From: Minwuia sp.
GTDB lineage: Bacteria > Pseudomonadota > Alphaproteobacteria > Minwuiales > Minwuiaceae
Assembly (NCBI GenBank): GCA_029210175.1
Contig: JARGPL010000009.1
Span: 62,001-126,000 of the forward strand
Length of the DNA: 64,000 nt
Direction of reading: 5' to 3'
Part shown: positions 42,500 through 52,610 of the stretch, one piece after another
Layout of the letters: every line of letters begins with the position of its first letter
Numbering within the stretch: position 1 is the stretch's first letter
The notes under the pieces: model-generated
What the model was told of the DNA's origin: nothing
What the model saw: the letters and a program-made list of their open reading frames with translations, nothing else
Database searches by the model: none
Program-made: the position numbers and the translations under genes

Positions 42500-43879
42500 A
42501 TGATCTACACGATTGCCCTCGCGGCGCTCGCGGCCATCTGGTTCGCGTCATGGAAGATGGGCCAGGGGCAGGCGCGTGGCATCATTGCCGGCGGCCAGCG
42601 AATGCACTCCCTGCCGAGCCATTATGGTGCCTACACGGCCATACTTGCGGTGGTTCCTGCCGTGCTGGCGCTGTTGATCTGGTCGATTTTCCAGCCGCTG
42701 ATCATTGACGGCATGATCGTCAGCAGCCTGCCGCCCGAGAGGCAGGCGCTGGATGACCTCTTCCTCAACGCCCTGATCAATGACATTCGCAACATGGCTG
42801 CCGGCAATCCCGTGCGGGATGCCTCGGATCCTGTCATCATCGCTGCTGCCGCCGAACTGAGCGGTTGGCAGACAACGGCCAATTTCATGCTGCTGGCCCT
42901 GCTGGGGGGGCTGGCCGTGATCGGCCTGTTCATCAGCCGCGGTCAGGTCGTGCCGGAGATGCGCGCCCGCAACCGGGTCGAGCGCTTTGTCATGGTGCTG
43001 CTGATCCTCTCATCGACCATTGCCGTGATCACGACGGTCGGCATCGTCATGTCGCTGCTCTACGAGAGCATCGAGTTCTTCCGCCGCGTGCCGTTCTACG
43101 AATTCCTGTTCGGCCTGCACTGGAGCCCGCAAACGGCCCTGCGTGCCGATCAGGTGGGCGGTTCCGGTTCCTTCGGCGCGATCCCGATCTTCATGGGTAC
43201 GCTGCTGATCAGTACCATCGCGCTCTGCATTGCGGCTCCGGTCGGTCTGTTCTCCGCCATTTACATGGCCGAGTTCTCCAGTCCGCGCGCCCGCAGCATC
43301 ATCAAGCCCTTGCTGGAGATACTGGCGGGTGTGCCGACCGTGGTCTACGGCTTCTTCGCCGCCTTGCTGGTGGCCCCGCTGTTGCGGGACGGTGGGGCGC
43401 AACTGGGCATCGGGATCGATTCCGAAAGTGCGCTGGCCGCCGGTCTGGTCATGGGGGTGATGATCATCCCGTTCGTTTCATCCCTTTCCGATGACGTGAT
43501 CACGGCGGTTCCCAGGTCCCTGCGCGAAGGTTCCTACGGTCTTGGCGCCACGCGGGCTGAAACCATCCGTCTGGTGATCGTGCCGGCGGCCCTGCCGGGC
43601 ATCGTTGGTGCGTTGCTGCTGGCGGCGTCCCGCGCCATCGGTGAAACCATGATCGTGGTCATGGCGGCTGGTCTGACAGCGAACCTGACGGCGAATCCGT
43701 TCGAGGCGGTGACGACCGTGACGGTTCAGATCGTCACCCTGCTGACCGGTGATCAGGAATTCGACACCGCCAAGACCCTGTCCGCCTTCGCGCTTGGTCT
43801 TCTCCTTTTTGTTGTCACCCTGGCGCTGAATGTCATGGCGCTGCGGATCGTGCGGAAATATCGGGAAAAATATGACTGA
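42500..43879 (+). CDS. pstC: Phosphate ABC transporter permease PstC, long form
   Basis: A 459-residue inner-membrane permease. After the N-terminal helix and a cytoplasmic segment, an extra periplasmic region of about 70 residues (with PPERQALDDLFLNALINDIR) precedes the core. The core shows GTLLISTIALCIAAPVGLFS and EILAGVPTVVYGFFAALLV, and the permease EAA-like loop is in LREGSYGLGATRAETIRLVI. The N-terminal extension is a known feature of alphaproteobacterial PstC. PstA begins inside its last codons (8-bp overlap), so expression is coupled. Confidence 0.95.
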   Translation: MIYTIALAALAAIWFASWKMGQGQARGIIAGGQRMHSLPSHYGAYTAILAVVPAVLALLIWSIFQPLIIDGMIVSSLPPERQALDDLFLNALINDIRNMAAGNPVRDASDPVIIAAAAELSGWQTTANFMLLALLGGLAVIGLFISRGQVVPEMRARNRVERFVMVLLILSSTIAVITTVGIVMSLLYESIEFFRRVPFYEFLFGLHWSPQTALRADQVGGSGSFGAIPIFMGTLLISTIALCIAAPVGLFSAIYMAEFSSPRARSIIKPLLEILAGVPTVVYGFFAALLVAPLLRDGGAQLGIGIDSESALAAGLVMGVMIIPFVSSLSDDVITAVPRSLREGSYGLGATRAETIRLVIVPAALPGIVGALLLAASRAIGETMIVVMAAGLTANLTANPFEAVTTVTVQIVTLLTGDQEFDTAKTLSAFALGLLLFVVTLALNVMALRIVRKYREKYD

Positions 43880-45203
43880 TGCACCCATGAACGGGCAGCC
43901 CGGCGAAGTCAGGCGCGGTCTCAGCCGCACCGACACGATGGAAACTGTCAGGAAAGGTCTGCGTCGGCGGTACGCTGCGGAACGGCGCTTCAAATGGTAC
44001 GGACGTATCGCGATTGCCATCGCGCTCGGCTTTCTGGTCGTGCTGGTGGGGTCGATCCTGTTCCGTGGCGCTTCGGTCATCACCCAGACCCACATCCTGC
44101 TGTCGGTCGAATTGCCGATGGATGCGTTCTCGGTCGATGGCGAGGTCACCGACGAGTCCCTGCAACGCGCCGACTTTGGCGGGATCGTGAAGCAGGCACT
44201 GCGTGACCGGTTTCCCGATGTCAGCAAACGTCGTGACCGGAGGACGCTGTATCAGCTGATCAGCACCGGGGCGACATACGAACTGCGCGACCACGTCGTG
44301 GCGGACCCGTCGCTGATCGGGCAGACCATCGACATCTGGCTGACAGCCAGCGACGACATCGACATGCTCGACAAGGGATACATCGACCGGAACGTGGATT
44401 CCACGGGCCGCCGTGTCTCGGACCAGCAGATCGCCTGGTACGACGCACTGATTGCGGACGGGCGGCTGGAACGGCATTTCAACACGACATTCTTCACCTC
44501 CGGCGACAGTCGTGAACCGGAACAGGCCGGCATCTGGGGTGCCGCGCTGGGGTCGTTCTACACCCTGATGGTGACGCTGTTGCTCGCATTCCCGCTGGGG
44601 GTGACGACGGCGGTCTATCTCGAGGAATTCGCGCCGAAGAACAAATGGACGGACCTGATCGAGGTCAATATCAACAATCTCGCTGCCGTGCCGTCGATCA
44701 TCTTTGGTCTGCTCGGGCTGGCGGTTTTCCTGAACGTGATAGGATTGCCCCGATCCGCCCCGCTTGCCGGTGGCGTCGTGCTGGCGCTGATGACCCTGCC
44801 GACGATCATCATTGCCGGTCGTGCCGCGTTGAAGGCCGTGCCGCCATCGATCCGCGAGGCGGCGCTGGGGGTCGGGGCGTCGCGACTGCAGACAGTGACG
44901 CATCATGTGCTGCCGCTGGCCATGCCAGGCATGCTGACCGGGTCCATCATCGGCATGGCCCAGGCGCTGGGGGAAACCGCGCCGCTGCTGATGATCGGCA
45001 TGGTGGCCTTCATCGTTGACCTGCCAGGCGGCCCCCTGGACCCGGCGACGGTGCTGCCCGTGCAGGTCTATATCTGGGCGGACAGCCCGGAACGTGCCTT
45101 TGTCGAGCGGACATCGGCGGGGATCATTGTCCTGCTGCTGTTCCTTGTCGTGATGAACCTGAGCGCGGTCATGCTGCGCAAGCGCTTCGAGCGCCGTTGG
45201 TAG
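43872..45203 (+). CDS. pstA: Phosphate ABC transporter permease PstA, long form
   Basis: A 443-residue inner-membrane permease and partner of PstC. The ATG at 43872 lies inside the end of pstC (ATGACTGA); the in-frame start at 43830 is rejected as shadow of pstC. The N-terminal half carries a membrane helix ([19 protein letters not shown]) and a soluble domain of the DUF3333 type, with [20 protein letters not shown] and [20 protein letters not shown]. The core permease follows, with [35 protein letters not shown] and the loop [20 protein letters not shown]. pstB follows after 11 bp. Confidence 0.95.
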   Translation: MTDAPMNGQPGEVRRGLSRTDTMETVRKGLRRRYAAERRFKWYGRIAIAIALGFLVVLVGSILFRGASVITQTHILLSVELPMDAFSVDGEVTDESLQRADFGGIVKQALRDRFPDVSKRRDRRTLYQLISTGATYELRDHVVADPSLIGQTIDIWLTASDDIDMLDKGYIDRNVDSTGRRVSDQQIAWYDALIADGRLERHFNTTFFTSGDSREPEQAGIWGAALGSFYTLMVTLLLAFPLGVTTAVYLEEFAPKNKWTDLIEVNINNLAAVPSIIFGLLGLAVFLNVIGLPRSAPLAGGVVLALMTLPTIIIAGRAALKAVPPSIREAALGVGASRLQTVTHHVLPLAMPGMLTGSIIGMAQALGETAPLLMIGMVAFIVDLPGGPLDPATVLPVQVYIWADSPERAFVERTSAGIIVLLLFLVVMNLSAVMLRKRFERRW

Positions 45204-45214
45204 AGAATGGATTG

Positions 45215-46009
45215 ATGGTCATGGCTGATACACTGCCCGACGAGAAGACACCGCGTACCGCGATCGTGGCCGACGGGGTCAATGTCCACTACGGCACCAA
45301 GCAGGCACTGTTCGATGTCGATCTGGACATCAAGCAGCATCAGGTAACAGCGCTCATCGGCCCGTCGGGCTGCGGCAAGTCAACGTTCCTGCGCTGCATC
45401 AACCGCATGAACGACGTGATCGACGGCTGCTCGGTCGAGGGCCGCATCCTGCTCGACGGTGACGACATCTACGACCGGTCCGTCGACGTGGTGCAACTGC
45501 GCGCCCGGATCGGCATGGTGTTTCAGAAGCCGAACCCGTTCCCCAAGTCAATCTTCGACAATGTTGCCTACGGTCCGCGCATCCATGGCATTGCCGAGAA
45601 GAAGGCGGACCTGGAGGAGATCGTGCACGACAGCCTGGTGCGTGCCGGTCTCTGGGGTGAAGTTTCCGATCGGCTGAATGAACCAGGTACCGGCCTTTCC
45701 GGTGGCCAGCAGCAGCGGCTGTGCATTGCACGCGCCATCGCCGTGCGGCCCGATGTCATCCTGATGGACGAACCCTGTTCCGCGCTGGACCCGATCGCAA
45801 CGGCGCGCATCGAGGAACTGATCGATGATCTGCGCGAAAACTACACCATCGTCATCGTCACCCATTCGATGCAGCAGGCGGCCCGTGTCTCGCAGCGCAC
45901 CGCCTTCTTCCACCTGGGGAATCTGGTGGAATTCGGCTCGACCGACGCAATCTTCACCGCGCCGAAGGACCCGCGTACCGAAAGCTACATCACGGGCCGT
46001 ATCGGCTGA
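45215..46009 (+). CDS. pstB: Phosphate ABC transporter ATP-binding protein PstB
   Basis: A 264-residue ABC ATPase that powers PstCA. Walker A is [20 protein letters not shown], the Q-loop is [16 protein letters not shown], the signature is [14 protein letters not shown], Walker B is [13 protein letters not shown] and the switch His is in IVTHSMQQA. The start is uncertain: ATG at 45215 or 45221, while an upstream TTG at 45197 lies inside pstA. I list 45215. phoU follows after 29 bp with a GGAGG ribosome site. Confidence 0.96.
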   Translation: MVMADTLPDEKTPRTAIVADGVNVHYGTKQALFDVDLDIKQHQVTALIGPSGCGKSTFLRCINRMNDVIDGCSVEGRILLDGDDIYDRSVDVVQLRARIGMVFQKPNPFPKSIFDNVAYGPRIHGIAEKKADLEEIVHDSLVRAGLWGEVSDRLNEPGTGLSGGQQQRLCIARAIAVRPDVILMDEPCSALDPIATARIEELIDDLRENYTIVIVTHSMQQAARVSQRTAFFHLGNLVEFGSTDAIFTAPKDPRTESYITGRIG

Positions 46010-46038
46010 CGCACGGCAATCTGCTGGAGGCAGGAAAC

Positions 46039-46779
46039 ATGGCGACCAATGAAGGCAACAATGCGCCGCACATCATGTCGGCCTATGAGGATGAGCTGGA
46101 GCAGCTCAACAACCTGGTCCTGGAAATGGGCGGACGGGCCGAGATCCAGCTTTCCGGTGCGATCCGGGCGATGGAAAAGCGTGACAGCGATTCCGCCGAG
46201 GAACTGATCGCGGCCGACCGGGAAATTGACGAGATCGAGGAACGCATCAACGATCTGGCCGTGCGCACGCTGGCGCTGCGCCAGCCCATGGCGGGGGATC
46301 TGCGCATCATCGTCTCCGTCATCAAGATCGCCGGTGATCTGGAACGCTTTGGTGACTACGCGAAGAACATCGCCAAGCGGACGCTTGTCGTGAACCAGTC
46401 GCCGCCAATCCGCTCCATCAGCTCGATCCCGCGCATGGCGGAACTGGTGCAGCGCATGCTGGACAGCGTGCTGAAGGCCTTCGTCACCCGTGATGCGACC
46501 ATGGCGGAGGAGATCTGGGCCAAGGATGCGGAGGTTGACGAGAGCTACAACAGCCTGTTCCGCGAACTGCTGACCTACATGATGGAAGACCCGCGCAACA
46601 TCAGCGCCGCCACCCACCTGCTGTTCGTTGCCAAGAACATCGAACGCATGGGCGACCTGGTGACGAATGTTGCCGAGACCATCCACTTCGTCGCGCGTGG
46701 TGAGCGCATGGAGCAGGAACGGCCCAAGCGCGATTTCACCAGCACGACGGATATTCCGATGACCGAAGACAACGCGTGA
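46039..46779 (+). CDS. phoU: Phosphate signalling complex protein PhoU
   Basis: A 246-residue all-helical protein with two PhoU repeats. It links Pst transport activity to PhoR and keeps the regulon off when phosphate is plentiful. Repeat motifs are EELIAADREIDEIEERINDL with LRIIVSVIKIAGDLERFGDYA, then AKDAEVDESYNSLFRELLTY with LLFVAKNIERMGDLVTNVAE; the acidic residues in these helices bind metal clusters in known structures. phoB starts 7 bp after the stop. Confidence 0.96.
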   Translation: MATNEGNNAPHIMSAYEDELEQLNNLVLEMGGRAEIQLSGAIRAMEKRDSDSAEELIAADREIDEIEERINDLAVRTLALRQPMAGDLRIIVSVIKIAGDLERFGDYAKNIAKRTLVVNQSPPIRSISSIPRMAELVQRMLDSVLKAFVTRDATMAEEIWAKDAEVDESYNSLFRELLTYMMEDPRNISAATHLLFVAKNIERMGDLVTNVAETIHFVARGERMEQERPKRDFTSTTDIPMTEDNA

Positions 46780-46786
46780 GAGTGAT

Positions 46787-47479
46787 ATGCAGGCGCATGT
46801 GCTGATTGCTGAAGATGAACCGGCTCTGCTGGCCACGCTCAGCTACAATCTGGAAGCCGGAGGCTTTCGCGTGACCACCGTGGACGATGGTGGTGATGTC
46901 ATGATGTATCTGGATGAGGAACTGCCCGATCTCGTGATCCTCGACTGGATGATGCCGAACATGTCCGGCCTGCAGGTCTGCAAGGAGATTCGGCATCGCA
47001 CCGCGACCCGCAACCTGCCCGTCATCATGCTGACTGCGCGCGGGGAGGAGGAAGACCGGATTCGCGGTCTGGACGCCGGCGCGGACGACTATGTGGCCAA
47101 GCCGTTTTCCACCAATGAACTGATCGCCCGCGTCAAGGCGGTGCTGCGGCGGCTGCGCCCCATCCTGACCGACGAACAGATCGTCCGCGGTGACCTTGAA
47201 ATGGACCTGACGGCCCACCGGGTGACGCGCGGCGGGCAGCCCCTGCATCTTGGCCCGACCGAATTCCGCATGCTGCGCCACTTCATGGAACATCCTGGCC
47301 GCGTCATGTCGCGCGCCCAGCTGCTGGACGCGATCTGGGGCAATGAGGCCGAGATCGAAGAGCGCACGGTCGATGTTCATATCCGGCGCCTGCGCCAGGC
47401 GGTCAACGTCGGGGACGGGGGGGATCTGATCCGCACGGTCCGCTCCGCAGGCTATGCGTTCGAGCCAGCCATTCACTGA
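46787..47479 (+). CDS. phoB: Phosphate-regulon response regulator PhoB
   Basis: A 230-residue OmpR-class response regulator that activates pst and other phosphate-starvation genes by binding Pho boxes. The receiver domain has the acidic pocket AEDEPALL, phospho-acceptor Asp53 in VILDWMMPNMSG, the Thr in MLTARGEEED and the Lys in YVAKPFSTNE. The winged-helix domain shows LGPTEFRMLRHFMEHPGRVM and RTVDVHIRRLRQAV. As last gene of the locus it is probably co-transcribed with phoU. Confidence 0.96.
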   Translation: MQAHVLIAEDEPALLATLSYNLEAGGFRVTTVDDGGDVMMYLDEELPDLVILDWMMPNMSGLQVCKEIRHRTATRNLPVIMLTARGEEEDRIRGLDAGADDYVAKPFSTNELIARVKAVLRRLRPILTDEQIVRGDLEMDLTAHRVTRGGQPLHLGPTEFRMLRHFMEHPGRVMSRAQLLDAIWGNEAEIEERTVDVHIRRLRQAVNVGDGGDLIRTVRSAGYAFEPAIH

Positions 47480-47514
47480 CAAGCAACCCCGCCACCCGAT
47501 CCAACCGGTTGCCT

Positions 47515-47531
47515 GCATCGCGCTGCGATGC
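47515..47531 (+). terminator. Hairpin after phoB
   Basis: GCATCGC-GCT-GCGATGC is a perfect 7-bp stem with a 3-nt loop, 36 bp after the phoB stop. A 10-bp palindrome CAACCGGTTG (47502-47511) lies just before it. No T-run follows, so intrinsic termination is not certain. Confidence 0.4.
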
Positions 47532-47560
47532 TGTAGTCGCGCGTGGGGAGGAACTTGCAC

Positions 47561-48412
47561 TTGGCTGATGGAAACTATCCGCACTATCAGGATGTTCTGG
47601 CGGAACGTCGTGGCACGCGGCTGCATCTGACATTCAATCGTCCGGCGGCGCGCAATGCGTTGACGCATGACATGATGCGCCAGATCGGCGACGTGCTGGA
47701 ACGGGCCCGCGACGACGCGTCCGTTCACGCGCTGGTGTTGCGCGGTGCGGGGGGCAATTTCTCCGCCGGTGGCGATCTGAACGCCATGCAGGACATGCCA
47801 CCGGAGCCGACGGATGGTTCCCCGGACCCCCTGATCGCGGAGTATCGGTATTTCGGCAATGTGTTGCTGGCCATGGACCGGATGCCGAAACCCGTGATCG
47901 CATTGGTGGAGGGGGGCGCCGCAGGAGGTGGATTCGGCATGGCCTGTTGCGCCGATGTGACCATTTTGCTGGCCGATGCGAAGTTCGCCCTGCCTGAACC
48001 GCGCGTGGGCTTCATTCCATCCCAGATCATTCCTTTCATTTCCCGCCGCATCGGATCAGGACAGTTGCGCCGGATCGCAGTGCTCGGGCAGCGCGTTTCG
48101 GGGCGGGAGGCGTTCCGGCTGGGTGTCGGGCATTACCTGGCGGACACCGTCGCGGAGGCAGAGGCGCAATTGGCTGCCGTGCTGGCTGATGTGGATGCCT
48201 GTGACCCGGCGGCTGTTTCTGCGGTCAAGGACGTGGTCCTTTCGACCGATCACCTGGCAGATGAGGACGTGTTCGACCATGCCGCCAGCCATCTGGTCCG
48301 CCTGCTGAGGCGACCGGAAGCCCCGGCGGGCATGCGCGCATTCCTGAACAAGCAGACACCACCGTGGGCAGCAGACGCCCAACGGCTGAATTCAACTGAT
48401 GGCGGAGACTGA
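47561..48412 (+). CDS. Enoyl-CoA hydratase/isomerase family protein
   Basis: A 283-residue crotonase-fold enzyme. Motifs are LTFNRPAARNALTHDMMRQI, VLRGAGGNFSAGGDLNAM (oxyanion-hole strand) and VEGGAAGGGFGMACCADVTI. The ribosome site GGGGAGG (47546-47552) is best placed for the TTG at 47561, eight bases on; an in-frame GTG at 47543 would put the site inside the gene. The next crotonase gene starts 1 bp after its stop, so the two form an operon. The substrate is unknown. Confidence 0.85.
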   Translation: MADGNYPHYQDVLAERRGTRLHLTFNRPAARNALTHDMMRQIGDVLERARDDASVHALVLRGAGGNFSAGGDLNAMQDMPPEPTDGSPDPLIAEYRYFGNVLLAMDRMPKPVIALVEGGAAGGGFGMACCADVTILLADAKFALPEPRVGFIPSQIIPFISRRIGSGQLRRIAVLGQRVSGREAFRLGVGHYLADTVAEAEAQLAAVLADVDACDPAAVSAVKDVVLSTDHLADEDVFDHAASHLVRLLRRPEAPAGMRAFLNKQTPPWAADAQRLNSTDGGD

Positions 48413-48413
48413 C

Positions 48414-49322
48414 ATGGCTTACGAATCGATCCTGTACGATGTGGAGGACCAGATTCTCACCATTACCCTCAACCGGCCCGACCGGCTGAATGCGTTCACC
48501 GAACAGATGCGGGTGGAGGTCATCGACGCGATGGACCGCGCTGATGCGGATGACAATGTCCGCGCCATCATCTTCACCGGTGCCGGTCGCGGGTACTGTG
48601 CCGGTGCCGACCTGTCACGCGGTGGCGGAACCTTCAATTACGAGGAACGCGGCTACAAGCCCGGTGAGGTTGTCCGCGATGGCGGCGGCGTCATGACCCT
48701 GCGCATCTACAAGTCGCGCAAGCCGGTGATCGGCGCGATCAACGGCCCGTCGGTCGGTATCGGGTCCACCATGCAGTTGCCGATGGATATTCGCATCGCG
48801 TCGGAAAAGGCCCGTTTCGGCTTTGTCTTTGCCCAGCGCGGCGTGGTGCCAGAGGCATGCTCCAGCTATTTCCTGCCGCGTCTGGTCGGTATCTCCCAGG
48901 CGCTGGACTGGGGCTTTTCCGGTCGGGTGTTCGAAGCGGACGAAGCGCTGGCAGGCGGCCTGGTGAAGGAAGTCGTGCCGCACGATGACCTGCTGCCGCG
49001 CGCCCGTGAGATCGCCCGCACCTATATCGACAGGTCGTCAGCGGTCTCCGTTGCCCTGATCCGCCAGATGTTCTGGGGCTGCCTCGCCGCCGATCACCCG
49101 ATGGAGGCGCACCAGATCGACAGCCGCAACATGGTCTACATGGGGGCCAATGCCGATGCGCAGGAAGGGGTCAGTTCCTTCCTCGAAAAGCGGGCACCGC
49201 AGTTCTCCATGAAGGTGTCGGAGGACATGCCGCCCTGGTACCCGTGGATCAAGGAGCCTGATTTCGCGGACGGCATCGACGCCGACCCCGGCAAGCTGGA
49301 TGACGGTCTGAAAAACGGCTGA
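48414..49322 (+). CDS. Enoyl-CoA hydratase family protein
   Basis: A 302-residue crotonase-fold enzyme. Features are LTITLNRPDRLNAFTEQMRV, FTGAGRGYCAGADLSRGGGT, GAINGPSVGIGSTMQLPMDI and FAQRGVVPEACSSYFLPRL, including a likely catalytic Glu in VVPEACSS. The ATG at 48414 is preferred over 48399, which overlaps the upstream gene. It is co-transcribed with the preceding crotonase gene and converges on the salicylyl-CoA hydroxylase-type gene, which suggests a shared aryl- or fatty-acyl-CoA pathway. Confidence 0.9.
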   Translation: MAYESILYDVEDQILTITLNRPDRLNAFTEQMRVEVIDAMDRADADDNVRAIIFTGAGRGYCAGADLSRGGGTFNYEERGYKPGEVVRDGGGVMTLRIYKSRKPVIGAINGPSVGIGSTMQLPMDIRIASEKARFGFVFAQRGVVPEACSSYFLPRLVGISQALDWGFSGRVFEADEALAGGLVKEVVPHDDLLPRAREIARTYIDRSSAVSVALIRQMFWGCLAADHPMEAHQIDSRNMVYMGANADAQEGVSSFLEKRAPQFSMKVSEDMPPWYPWIKEPDFADGIDADPGKLDDGLKNG

Positions 49323-49346
49323 TCCTGCACTGCGCCTGTTATGGAT

Positions 49347-49385
49347 GACTGATCGGGGCGATGGCGTGCCAAGTCCCGATCAGTC
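49347..49385. terminator. Bidirectional hairpin overlapping a stop codon
   Basis: GACTGATCGGG and CCCGATCAGTC form a perfect 11-bp stem with a 17-nt loop between two convergent genes. The stop codon of the minus-strand gene (49380-49382) lies inside the stem. No T-run is present on either strand. It probably ends both transcripts with help from Rho, or protects 3' ends. Confidence 0.6.
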
Positions 49386-51716
49386 AGATGCCAGCCGGTG
49401 CATGACGTGTCGGGCCGGGCGGGCGGCGGCGCGCAGGTTGGCAAGGTCAGCCTTGTCCTTCTCCGCCGTTGCCTTCGCCTGGTCGCCGCCTGCCTGATAG
49501 GGCTGGGGCCAGACAGCGCCATCGAACCCGGCCTCGGCTGCTGCCCGCAGGGTGAAATAGGGATCTGACAGGTGTGGTCGGGCGAGTGCCACCAGGTCGG
49601 CGCGACCTGAGGCCACGATGGTGTTCACCTGATCGGCGGTGGTGATGTTGCCGACGGCCATGGTCGGTTTGCCGGTGGTCTGGCGTACGGCATCGGCAAA
49701 CGGAGTCTGGAACATGCGCCCATAGACCGGTTTCTGGTCCGGCACCGTCTGGCCCGCCGAAACGTCGATCAGATCGACCCCGTGATCCGCCAGCATCGCG
49801 GCTGCGGCCAGCAAGTCGTCCTCCGTCAGACCTTCCGGCATCCAGTCCGTGGCTGACAGGCGCACCGACATGGGCTTGCCATCCGGCCAGACCGCCCGCA
49901 CGGCGTCGAACACCTCCAGCGGGAACCGCATGCGGTTGGCGATGTCACCGCCGTAGCGGTCCGTCCGCTGATTGGTGAGCGGCGAGATGAAGGATGCAAG
50001 CAGATAGCCGTGGGCCATGTGCACTTCCAGCATGTCGAAGCCCGCGCGCTCAGCCCTCTGCGCCGCCTGCACGAAGTCCGCGACCGTCGCGTCCATGTCA
50101 GTGCGGTCCATGGCCTTCGGCACCTGGCTGTCGGGAAAATAGTGCAGGGCGGACGCGGCGATCAGTGGCCAGTTCCCGTCCTGCAACGGGCGGTCCATCT
50201 CCTCCCAGGCCAGTTGCGTCGACCCCTTGCGACCGGCATGACCCAGTTGCAGCGCGATCTTCGCGTCTGATTCCGCATGCACGAAACCGACGACCCGCTT
50301 CCACGCCGCTTCCTGCGCATCGGAATAGATGCCGGTACAGCCGGGGGAGATGCGGCCGTCTGCGGACACGTTCGTCATCTCCGTGAAGATCAGTCCGGCA
50401 CCACCAATGGCACGGCTGCCCAGATGCACCATGTGCCATTCGCCAGGCAGTCCGTCCGTTGCCTTGTACTGACACATGGGGGACACGACCACACGGTTGG
50501 CCAGCACCATGTCACGCAGGCGGAACGGGATGAACATCGGCGGCGGTGTCGTGTTCGCCGGAACCGGCAGCCCCTTCGCCCGTGCATCATCGGCGAACCA
50601 TGTCGCCACATCCTGAACCAGGGCCGGATCACGCAGCGCCAGGTTCTCGTATGTGATCTGCTTCGACCGTGACAGCATGGAGAAATTGAACTGGACCGGC
50701 GGCAGATTGAAGTTCCGCACCACATTCTCGAACCAGCCAAGCGAGACATCAGCGGCGTGCTGGGTCTTTTCCACGTCCAGGCGTCGGCCACTGTCATAGG
50801 CGGCAAGCGCGTCCGCCACACTGTCGGGATTGGCGAGCAGGCTCTGCGCCAGGGCGATGGAATCCTCCATCGCCAGCTTGGTTCCCGACCCGATGGAGAA
50901 GTGCGCCGTGTGCGCCGCATCCCCCAGGATCACCACGTTCTCATGGATCCAGCTCTCGCACTTGATGCCGGGGAACTGCCGCCAGATGGACCGGTTGGTG
51001 AGCAGCTTGTGGCCCTGCAACTCATCACTGAACAGGTCTTCCAGGTAGGCAGCGGAACCAGCCTCATCATCTTCACGCAACCCGGCATTGGCGAAGGCTT
51101 CCGGTGTGGTCTCGATGATCCAGGTCGCGGCCTCGCCACGGAAGCGATAGGCGTGGATCATCCAGTGGCCGTGCTCATTCTCCTTGAAGTGAAACGTGAA
51201 GGCCTTCAGGGGCGCGGTTGACCCCATCCAGCTGAACTTGTTGCGCTTCATCTCTATGGTCGGGCGGAAGGCATCTTCGAAGGCGCGCCGCACGATGGAA
51301 TTGGCACCGTCGGCACCGACCAGCAGATCGCAGTCCCGCAATCTGGCGATATCAACGATCTCGTTTTGGAACTCGATTTGCACACCCAGCTTTTCCGCGC
51401 GCTGTTGCAGGATGTTCAGCAACTCGATCCGGCTGATCCCGCAGAACCCGTGCCCGGTGGAGCGGATCACCTGTCCCTTGTAATGGGTGTCGATCTCTTC
51501 CCAGTAGGCGAAGCGTTCGATGATCTGGGCGTAGCTTTCCGGATCGGACTCACGGAAATGCGTCAGGGTCTCATCGGAGAACACGACGCCGAAGCCGAAC
51601 GTGTCGTCGGACCGGTTCCGTTCGTGCACCGTGACGGCAATGTCAGCACGGGCGCGCTTCAACAGGATTGCCAGATAAAGGCCCGCGGGACCGCCGCCAA
51701 CCACGTTGATTTTCAT
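49380..51716 (-). CDS. Bifunctional salicylyl-/anthraniloyl-CoA monooxygenase-reductase
   Basis: A 778-residue fusion. The N-terminal flavin monooxygenase (about 1-370) has [50 protein letters not shown] and [20 protein letters not shown]. The C-terminal old-yellow-enzyme domain (about 395-770) has [50 protein letters not shown] and [20 protein letters not shown]. This arrangement is known from 2-aminobenzoyl-CoA monooxygenase/reductase and salicylyl-CoA 5-hydroxylase, which hydroxylate the aryl-CoA ring and, in the first case, reduce it. No dedicated ligase is adjacent; the ligase at 15.7 kb could supply substrate, which is inference. Its monooxygenase half is a paralogue of the protein at 14571-15713. 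Confidence 0.92.
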   Translation of the reverse strand: MKINVVGGGPAGLYLAILLKRARADIAVTVHERNRSDDTFGFGVVFSDETLTHFRESDPESYAQIIERFAYWEEIDTHYKGQVIRSTGHGFCGISRIELLNILQQRAEKLGVQIEFQNEIVDIARLRDCDLLVGADGANSIVRRAFEDAFRPTIEMKRNKFSWMGSTAPLKAFTFHFKENEHGHWMIHAYRFRGEAATWIIETTPEAFANAGLREDDEAGSAAYLEDLFSDELQGHKLLTNRSIWRQFPGIKCESWIHENVVILGDAAHTAHFSIGSGTKLAMEDSIALAQSLLANPDSVADALAAYDSGRRLDVEKTQHAADVSLGWFENVVRNFNLPPVQFNFSMLSRSKQITYENLALRDPALVQDVATWFADDARAKGLPVPANTTPPPMFIPFRLRDMVLANRVVVSPMCQYKATDGLPGEWHMVHLGSRAIGGAGLIFTEMTNVSADGRISPGCTGIYSDAQEAAWKRVVGFVHAESDAKIALQLGHAGRKGSTQLAWEEMDRPLQDGNWPLIAASALHYFPDSQVPKAMDRTDMDATVADFVQAAQRAERAGFDMLEVHMAHGYLLASFISPLTNQRTDRYGGDIANRMRFPLEVFDAVRAVWPDGKPMSVRLSATDWMPEGLTEDDLLAAAAMLADHGVDLIDVSAGQTVPDQKPVYGRMFQTPFADAVRQTTGKPTMAVGNITTADQVNTIVASGRADLVALARPHLSDPYFTLRAAAEAGFDGAVWPQPYQAGGDQAKATAEKDKADLANLRAAARPARHVMHRLASD

Positions 51717-51774
51717 CGCCCGTCATCTCCGTCGCGCCTTGATGTGAACGGAGATAGTTTAAGCTTGAAGTAAT

Positions 51775-51802
51775 TCCGGCGCCACCCGCTGGCGACGCCG
51801 GA
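51775..51802 (-). terminator. Hairpin after the TPR gene
   Basis: TCCGGCG and CGCCGGA pair across a 14-nt loop, 13 bp downstream of the TPR gene's stop. On the minus strand the stem is followed by ATTACTT, a short AT-rich tail. It is a plausible terminator and separates the TPR gene from the monooxygenase gene downstream. Confidence 0.5.
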
Positions 51803-51815
51803 CATGATGGTCGTG

Positions 51816-52544
51816 TCAGAGCGCGCCGATGCGGCTGTGGGCCGCCTTGATGATGCGGGACCCGGGGTTCAGTTCGTAGGCAGTGCGGATATCGAACTTG
51901 GCGGCATTCACCAGGCCGAGGTCTTCCAGGGCGAGACCGCGATAGAGATAGCCGTGGCCATAGTCGGGGCGCAGGTCCAGCAGCCTGTTGAAGTCGGCCA
52001 GCGCCAGATCCAGATCCTTCACCGACCGGTGGACCTTGCCGCGATTCCGGTAGGCCGTGGCATTGTCGGGGTCCAGGCGGATGACCTGACTGAACTGCGC
52101 CACGGCATCCTTTGACCGCCCCATCTCATGCAGCAGCGTGCCACGGTTGTTCATGGCCCGGATGTAGCTGTTGTCGGCGATGATCGCGGCCTCGAAATCC
52201 TTCAGCGCCAGGCTGTTCTCGCCCTTCTTCTGCCGCGCCAGACCACGGTTGTTCAGGGCGATGTGATACCGCGGATCCAGCCGGATGGCCTGGTCATAAT
52301 CGGCAATGGCATCATCTGTCCGGCCCAGCTTGTAGCGCGCAAGGCCACGGTTGTTGAAGGCCTTGACCTGCATTTCCTGGCTCAGATCGCCTGCGTTGAT
52401 CGCCAGCGTGTAGCTTTGGGCAGCGACTTCATGCTGACCATCCCGTGCGGCGTTGAACGCCGAGCGGAAATCACTGGCGCTGTCGGCAACTGCCGGTGCT
52501 GCCAGGGCAATGAGGGCGAGCGAGAAGACAGTCTTGCGAAACAT
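51816..52544 (-). CDS. Exported TPR-repeat protein
   Basis: A 242-residue periplasmic protein. The ATG at 52544, with a GGAGG ribosome site upstream, starts a signal peptide (MFRKTVFSLALIALAAPAVA, cleavage before DSA). About five tetratricopeptide repeats follow, for example AFNNRGLARYKLGRTDDAIA, NNRGLARQKKGENSLALKDF and RNRGKVHRSVKDLDLALADF. Such proteins serve as protein-interaction scaffolds. No partner can be named. The two PilZ-like genes upstream are on the same strand but separated by about 60 and 140 bp. Confidence 0.88.
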   Translation of the reverse strand: MFRKTVFSLALIALAAPAVADSASDFRSAFNAARDGQHEVAAQSYTLAINAGDLSQEMQVKAFNNRGLARYKLGRTDDAIADYDQAIRLDPRYHIALNNRGLARQKKGENSLALKDFEAAIIADNSYIRAMNNRGTLLHEMGRSKDAVAQFSQVIRLDPDNATAYRNRGKVHRSVKDLDLALADFNRLLDLRPDYGHGYLYRGLALEDLGLVNAAKFDIRTAYELNPGSRIIKAAHSRIGAL

Positions 52545-52610
52545 CGGGTCCTCCATTGGTGTGATGGTGGGCGATTTCGCAATCGCTGTACCATGCTCGC
52601 TTGTCGCTGG

